Source of the DNA: Bordetella parapertussis
Lineage (GTDB): Bacteria > Pseudomonadota > Gammaproteobacteria > Burkholderiales > SG8-39
NCBI GenBank assembly: GCA_945906975.1
Contig: CAMDRY010000076.1
Coordinates: forward strand, 1-10,159
DNA length: 10,159 nucleotides
Reading direction: 5' to 3'
Within the stretch, counting starts at the first letter, position 1, and each line of letters opens with the position of its first letter. The notes beneath the pieces were generated by a model. That model was given only the letters and a program-made list of their open reading frames with translations. It ran no database searches and had not been told where the DNA came from. Positions 6,074 through 10,159 of this stretch are shown here, in pieces. The translations under genes were made by a program, and so were the position numbers.

Positions 6074-6120
6074 GCCTTATCGGCAGGCCCGGCAGGGTCG
6101 GGCAAGCCCCCCCAATGAGG

Positions 6121-6149
6121 CATTTTCCGGAGGGGAAAGCCGCTATAAT
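6121..6149 (+). promoter_or_regulatory. Candidate internal promoter for ribF-ileS-lspA
   Basis: A perfect TATAAT (6144-6149) lies in the 117-bp gap before ribF. The -35 at 17-base spacing is CATTTT (6121-6126), a poor match, and TTTTCC at 15 bases is no better. RNA would start near 6156, about 35 bases before the ribF ATG. A small GC hairpin (6087-6103) and a run of seven C (6107-6113) lie upstream but show no T-tract, so the preceding transcript may read through. Confidence 0.5.
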
Positions 6150-6190
6150 TCACGGTTTTGCGTCTTCTTAGCCTGAATTATTGAACTGTG

Positions 6191-7129
6191 ATGCGCCTGT
6201 CCCACAGCCTGCCCGTTGCCAGCGGTCCCCTGGCCCTGACCATCGGCAATTTCGACGGCGTGCATTGCGGCCACCAGCGCATGCTGGCAAGGCTGGCGGC
6301 CAAGGCGCGCGCGCTGGGCATTCCCGGCCTTCGTGTCGGGGCGCTGACCTTCGAACCGCATCCGCGCGAGGTGTTCACGCCGCAGTCGGCGCCGACGCGC
6401 CTCACCTCCTTGCGTGAAAAACTCGAGTTGCTCAAGGTGCATGGCGTCGAGCATGTGCATGTGGCGCGTTTCACGCCGGCTTTTGCGGCGCTCAGTCCGG
6501 CCGCCTTCATTGAAAAAGTCCTGGTGCAGGGCTTGCGTGTGCGCACTTTGCTGATTGGCGACGATTTTCGCTTTGGCGCCCGGCGCGCCGGTGATTTTGC
6601 CTTGCTGCGCCAGGCGGCCGCGCAACACGGTTTCGAACTCGAGGCCATGCCGACGGTGGAGCAGGGCGGTGTGCGCGTATCGAGCTCCGCGGTGCGCGAA
6701 GCACTGTTCAATGGCGACCTTGCCCGCGCGGCGACCATGCTGGGTCGCGCCTATAGTATTTCCGGACGGGTGATCCATGGCGAGAAGCTCGGCCGCAAAC
6801 TGGGTTTCCCCACCGCCAACGTGCGCATGCGCCATAACCGGCCGCCGTTGATGGGGATTTTTGCGGTGCGTTTTCACGGCGTCGCCGGGCGCGCGCTTGA
6901 CGGCGTGGCGAGCCTCGGCCTGCGCCCCACGGTGAGCGACTCGGGCCGCGCCGCGCTGGAGGTGCACTTGTTCGATTTTTCCAGTGACCTGTACGGCCGC
7001 CATGTGCGCGTCGAGTTCCTGCACAAGATACGCGATGAAGAGAAATATTCCGATCTCGAAACGCTGCGCGTGCAAATCGCGCGCGATTGTGCTTCTGCGA
7101 GGCAGTACCTCGCGCAGCACCCGGTCTGA
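6191..7129 (+). CDS. ribF: Bifunctional riboflavin kinase / FAD synthetase
   Basis: Makes FMN from riboflavin and ATP, then FAD from FMN and ATP, in the cytoplasm. The 312-residue product carries both modules. The N-terminal FAD synthetase (nucleotidyltransferase fold) shows TIGNFDGVHCGH (17-28, with the HxGH motif at 25-28), LTFEPHPREVF, LLIGDDFRFG and the SSSAVREAL motif. The C-terminal kinase shows LGRKLGFPTANV (GFPTAN at 205-210), GVASLGLRPTV, the likely catalytic Glu257 in EVHLFDF, and the final helix region around VEFLHKIRDEEKYSDLETL. I chose ATG 6191 over the adjoining GTG 6188 as the more usual codon; neither has a clear Shine-Dalgarno. The gene stands 117 bp after the SirB1-family gene and 44 bp before ileS, a common ribF-ileS-lspA order in proteobacteria. 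Nothing is truncated. Confidence 0.97.
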   Translation: MRLSHSLPVASGPLALTIGNFDGVHCGHQRMLARLAAKARALGIPGLRVGALTFEPHPREVFTPQSAPTRLTSLREKLELLKVHGVEHVHVARFTPAFAALSPAAFIEKVLVQGLRVRTLLIGDDFRFGARRAGDFALLRQAAAQHGFELEAMPTVEQGGVRVSSSAVREALFNGDLARAATMLGRAYSISGRVIHGEKLGRKLGFPTANVRMRHNRPPLMGIFAVRFHGVAGRALDGVASLGLRPTVSDSGRAALEVHLFDFSSDLYGRHVRVEFLHKIRDEEKYSDLETLRVQIARDCASARQYLAQHPV

Positions 7130-7173
7130 ACGGGAAAACCGGATTCAACACGCAACACTGATGGAAGCAGAAC

Positions 7174-10020
7174 ATGTCCGACCCGAAACGCGATCATAAA
7201 AGTACCCTGAACCTGCCCGACACGCCATTCCCGATGCGCGGCGACCTCGCCAGGCGCGAGCCCCAATGGGTGAAAGAGTGGGAAGACAAGGGCATTTACA
7301 AGAAAATCCGCGCCGCGTCCAAGGGCCGGCCGCGCTTTGTGCTGCATGACGGGCCGCCCTATGCCAACGGCGACATCCACATCGGCCACGCGGTGAACAA
7401 GATACTCAAGGACGTCATCACCAAGTCGCGCAACATGGCCGGCTTTGACGCCGTCTATGTGCCCGGATGGGACTGCCATGGCATGCCGATCGAGGTGCAG
7501 ATCGAAAAAACCCACGGCAAGAACATCCCGGTGGAACAGACGCAACAGCTTGCGCGCACTTACGCCACCGAGCAGATCGAGCGGCAGAAAAAAGACTTCA
7601 AGCGCCTTGGTGTGCTGGGCGACTGGGACCATCCCTACATGACCATGGCGCATGGCAACGAGGCTGATGAAATCCGCGCCCTCGGCATGCTGCTGCAAAA
7701 AGGCTATGTCTACCGCGGCTTGAAGCCGGTGAACTGGTGCTTCGACTGCGGCTCGGCCCTCGCCGAGGCGGAGGTTGAATACGCCGACAAAAAAGACACC
7801 TCCATTGACGTCGGTTTCCCGTTTGTCGAACCGGAAAAGGTGGCCAAGGCCTTTGGCCTGGCCAAGCTGCCAAGCGAAACAGGGAACAAGGGCTGGATGG
7901 TCGTCTGGACCACCACGCCCTGGACCATCCCCGCCAACCAGGCGCTTAACGTCCACCCGGAGTTTGACTACGACCTGGTCGAAACCGAGCGCGGCCTGCT
8001 GATTCTTGCCGGCGAGTTGCGCGAGGTCTGCCTTGCGCGTTACGGCCTCACGGGAAAGGTGCTCGCCAGTTGCAAGGGTGCGGCGCTCGAATTGAACAAG
8101 TTCAGCCACCCGTTCGATGAACGGCACTCGCCGGTCTACCTTGGCGAATACGTCACGCTCGACACCGGTACCGGCATCGTCCACAGCTCGCCCGCCTACG
8201 GCGTCGAGGACTTCCAGTCCTGCCGCCACTACGGCATGAAGGACGAGGCCATGCTCACGCCGGTGATGGGCGACGGCAAGTACGCAGCGTCACTGCCGTT
8301 TTTCGGCGGCATGATGATCTGGAAGGCCAATCCGGAAATCATCAAAAAAATCGATGAGTCCGGCTGCCTGTTCAAGGCCACCGCCTACGACCACAGCTAC
8401 ATGCATTGCTGGCGCCACAAGACGCCGATTATTTATCGCGCCACCACGCAGTGGTTCGCCGGCATGGAATCGGTGCCAGGTTACAACGGCATCAAGCCGG
8501 CGAAGACATTGCGCGAAACAGCGCTGGCCGGTATCGAGGCGACCAAATTTTATCCGGAGTGGGGCAAGGCGCGCCTGCACGGCATGATCGCCAACCGGCC
8601 GGACTGGACGCTGTCACGCCAGCGCCAGTGGGGCGTACCGATGCCGTTTTTCATTCACCGTGAAACCGGTGCGCTGCACCCGCGCACGCCCGAGCTGCTT
8701 GAGACCGTGGCCAAGCGTGTCGAGAAAGAGGGCATAGAAGCCTGGCAGCGCATCACGCCCGTCGAGCTCCTTGGCGAGGACGCGGCGCATTACGAAAAAA
8801 TCAAGGACACGCTCGATGTGTGGTTCGACTCGGGCTCGACGCACTTCACCGTGCTGGGCGGCCCCGAGGGCGTGAAGACCAAGGCGGGTTCCCATGGCGG
8901 CGATCTCGCGTTCCCGGCCGATCGTTACCTCGAAGGCTCGGACCAGCATCGCGGCTGGTTCCATTCCTCGCTGCTGGTGTCGAGCATGATGTACGGCGTG
9001 CCGCCCTACAAGGGCCTGCTGACCCACGGCTTTGTCGTCGACGGGCAGGGCCGCAAGATGAGCAAGTCCATGGGCAATGTCATCGCGCCGCAAAAAGTGT
9101 CGGACACGCTGGGCGCGGAAATCCTGCGCCTATGGGTGGCCTCGACTGATTACTCGGGCGAGTTGTCGATCTCCGATGAAATTCTCAAGCGCGTGGTCGA
9201 GAGCTACCGGCGTGTTCGCAACACGCTGCGTTTTTTGCTCGCCAACACCGCCGACTTTGATGTGGCGAAGCACGCGCTTGCACCCGCCGAGTGGTTGGAG
9301 ATCGACCGCTATGCCGTGGCGCGCGCCGCCGAGTTGCAGGCGGCCATGCTCGCCGATTTCGAGAAGTACGAATTTCAGCCCGCCATGTCCAAGTTGCAGG
9401 GCTTTTGCTCCGAGGACCTTGGCGGTTTCTACCTCGACATCCTGAAAGACAGGCTCTACACCGGCGGTACCGACTCGCGCGCGCGGCGCGCGGCGCAAAA
9501 CGCGCTGTGGCACATCACGCAAAGCCTGCTGCGTATCATGGCGCCCGTGCTGTCGTTCACGGCCGAAGAGGCCTGGAAGTTGCTCAACCCGGCCGACGAG
9601 ACGATTTTCGCGCACACTTATTATGTCTTTCCGGAGATCGCCGGTGGCGATGCGCTGATCGCGCGCTGGAGCGCACTGCGCGCCGTGCGCGCCGATGTGA
9701 CGCGCCAGCTGGAGGAATCCCGCAGTGCCGGACTCATTGGCTCATCGCTGCAGGCCGAGGTGGTGGTGCACGCCGGCGGTGACAAGCTGGCGTTGCTGCA
9801 GTCACTCGGGGACGATTTGCGTTTTGTGCTCATCACCTCCAGCGCAACAGTCGTAGCATCGCAGCAGGACGCGGTGGTGGTCACGCCCAGTGCCCACGCC
9901 AAGTGCGAGCGCTGCTGGCATTGGCGCGCCGATGTCGGCCAGGATGGCGCCTACCTCGGACTGTGCGGGCGCTGCGTCTCCAATCTGCACGGCGCCGGCG
10001 AACCGCGCACCTATGCCTAG
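7174..10020 (+). CDS. ileS: Isoleucyl-tRNA synthetase
   Basis: Class I aminoacyl-tRNA synthetase charging tRNA-Ile and editing mis-activated valine. The 948-residue length is typical of the bacterial enzyme (938 in E. coli). In order: [12 protein letters not shown] with HIGH at 69-72; the CP1 editing domain with [11 protein letters not shown] and [17 protein letters not shown]; the ARRxQWG-type segment [17 protein letters not shown]; the catalytic loop [10 protein letters not shown] with KMSKS at 628-632; the anticodon-binding helical domain; and a C-terminal zinc ribbon with Cys911, Cys914, Cys931 and Cys934. The zinc ribbon points to the common bacterial ileS1 type rather than the eukaryote-like, mupirocin-resistant type. 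ATG 7174 has GGAAG (7163-7167) six bases upstream. The lspA start follows within about 20-30 bases, so the two are probably translated from one message. Confidence 0.98.
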   Translation: MSDPKRDHKSTLNLPDTPFPMRGDLARREPQWVKEWEDKGIYKKIRAASKGRPRFVLHDGPPYANGDIHIGHAVNKILKDVITKSRNMAGFDAVYVPGWDCHGMPIEVQIEKTHGKNIPVEQTQQLARTYATEQIERQKKDFKRLGVLGDWDHPYMTMAHGNEADEIRALGMLLQKGYVYRGLKPVNWCFDCGSALAEAEVEYADKKDTSIDVGFPFVEPEKVAKAFGLAKLPSETGNKGWMVVWTTTPWTIPANQALNVHPEFDYDLVETERGLLILAGELREVCLARYGLTGKVLASCKGAALELNKFSHPFDERHSPVYLGEYVTLDTGTGIVHSSPAYGVEDFQSCRHYGMKDEAMLTPVMGDGKYAASLPFFGGMMIWKANPEIIKKIDESGCLFKATAYDHSYMHCWRHKTPIIYRATTQWFAGMESVPGYNGIKPAKTLRETALAGIEATKFYPEWGKARLHGMIANRPDWTLSRQRQWGVPMPFFIHRETGALHPRTPELLETVAKRVEKEGIEAWQRITPVELLGEDAAHYEKIKDTLDVWFDSGSTHFTVLGGPEGVKTKAGSHGGDLAFPADRYLEGSDQHRGWFHSSLLVSSMMYGVPPYKGLLTHGFVVDGQGRKMSKSMGNVIAPQKVSDTLGAEILRLWVASTDYSGELSISDEILKRVVESYRRVRNTLRFLLANTADFDVAKHALAPAEWLEIDRYAVARAAELQAAMLADFEKYEFQPAMSKLQGFCSEDLGGFYLDILKDRLYTGGTDSRARRAAQNALWHITQSLLRIMAPVLSFTAEEAWKLLNPADETIFAHTYYVFPEIAGGDALIARWSALRAVRADVTRQLEESRSAGLIGSSLQAEVVVHAGGDKLALLQSLGDDLRFVLITSSATVVASQQDAVVVTPSAHAKCERCWHWRADVGQDGAYLGLCGRCVSNLHGAGEPRTYA

Positions 10021-10037
10021 CCCCGGAGCGCTGCGGC

Positions 10038-10159
10038 GTGGCTGCAAGCATGGCTGAGGCCGGCCCGGTGGGCGCAAACGCCCTGCTGCGGCGCTGGTTC
10101 GCACTTGCGATCGTGATCGTCATCGCCGACCAGATTACCAAGTGGGCGGCGACCGACGT
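10038..10159 (+). CDS. lspA: Lipoprotein signal peptidase (signal peptidase II), 5' part only
   Basis: The beginning of the inner-membrane aspartyl protease that cleaves signal peptides from diacylglyceryl-prolipoproteins; the window ends after about 40 codons. The visible part shows a first membrane helix (WFALAIVIVIADQITKWAA), with the conserved Asp and Lys spaced as in LspA (DxxxK). The catalytic Asp pair lies beyond the edge. Two starts are possible: GTG 10038, which has GGAG (10025-10028) nine bases upstream, or ATG 10050 in the same frame without a Shine-Dalgarno at normal distance. I list the GTG because of the binding site, with low certainty on that choice. It directly follows ileS, the classic ileS-lspA pair, which strongly supports the identity despite the short length. 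Confidence 0.88.
   Translation, partial: MAASMAEAGPVGANALLRRWFALAIVIVIADQITKWAATD

Noticed and set aside
6074..6120. Possible riboswitch or terminator before ribF
   Set aside because: A 5-bp hairpin (6087-6103) and a C7 run are present, but there is no T-tract and no conserved FMN-riboswitch core that I can see.
6874..8229. 451-codon minus-strand frame across ribF and ileS
   Set aside because: It is the longest antisense frame but spans two genuine, conserved genes and a gene boundary, with no recognisable motif.

Overview
This window is an ordinary, high-GC chromosomal segment, most likely from a betaproteobacterium. The gene content and order support this: rpsT diverges from murJ, and murJ is followed by a SirB1-type gene, ribF, ileS and lspA, with argF and a DUF3579 gene on the other side. 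The IleRS editing-site and zinc-ribbon sequences also look proteobacterial. Placement below class is a guess.

Layout. Positions 33-953 (minus) hold argF, ornithine carbamoyltransferase. An 81-codon unrecognised frame (966-1211, minus) sits just upstream. Beyond it is a non-coding stretch (1212-1416) with a terminator-like hairpin, a 13-bp tandem repeat and candidate promoters on both strands. An orphan ParA/MinD-type ATPase follows on the plus strand (1417-2199), with no parB in view. It converges on a small minus-strand gene of unknown function (2349-2570) across about 150 bp containing short direct repeats. A DUF3579 gene (2793-3095, plus) then converges on rpsT (3196-3459, minus), and the two share a symmetric A-tract/hairpin/T-tract terminator.

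From 3666 onward everything reads plus: murJ (lipid II flippase), a SirB1/transglutaminase-like protein, ribF (FMN/FAD synthesis), ileS and the start of lspA, which is cut by the window edge. The genes are close together and probably form an operon-like cluster. A perfect -10 hexamer before murJ and another before ribF suggest at least two transcription starts. murJ and lspA act in envelope biogenesis; ribF, ileS and rpsT serve cofactor supply and translation.

I did not find a convincing new multi-gene system. The points most worth a second look are a probable leaderless start for murJ, the unusual argF leader region, the orphan ParA with a changed nucleotide-contact motif, the unknown 73-residue protein, and the missing cysteine in the transglutaminase-like protein. 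No tRNA, CRISPR array, insertion sequence or phage gene was seen.
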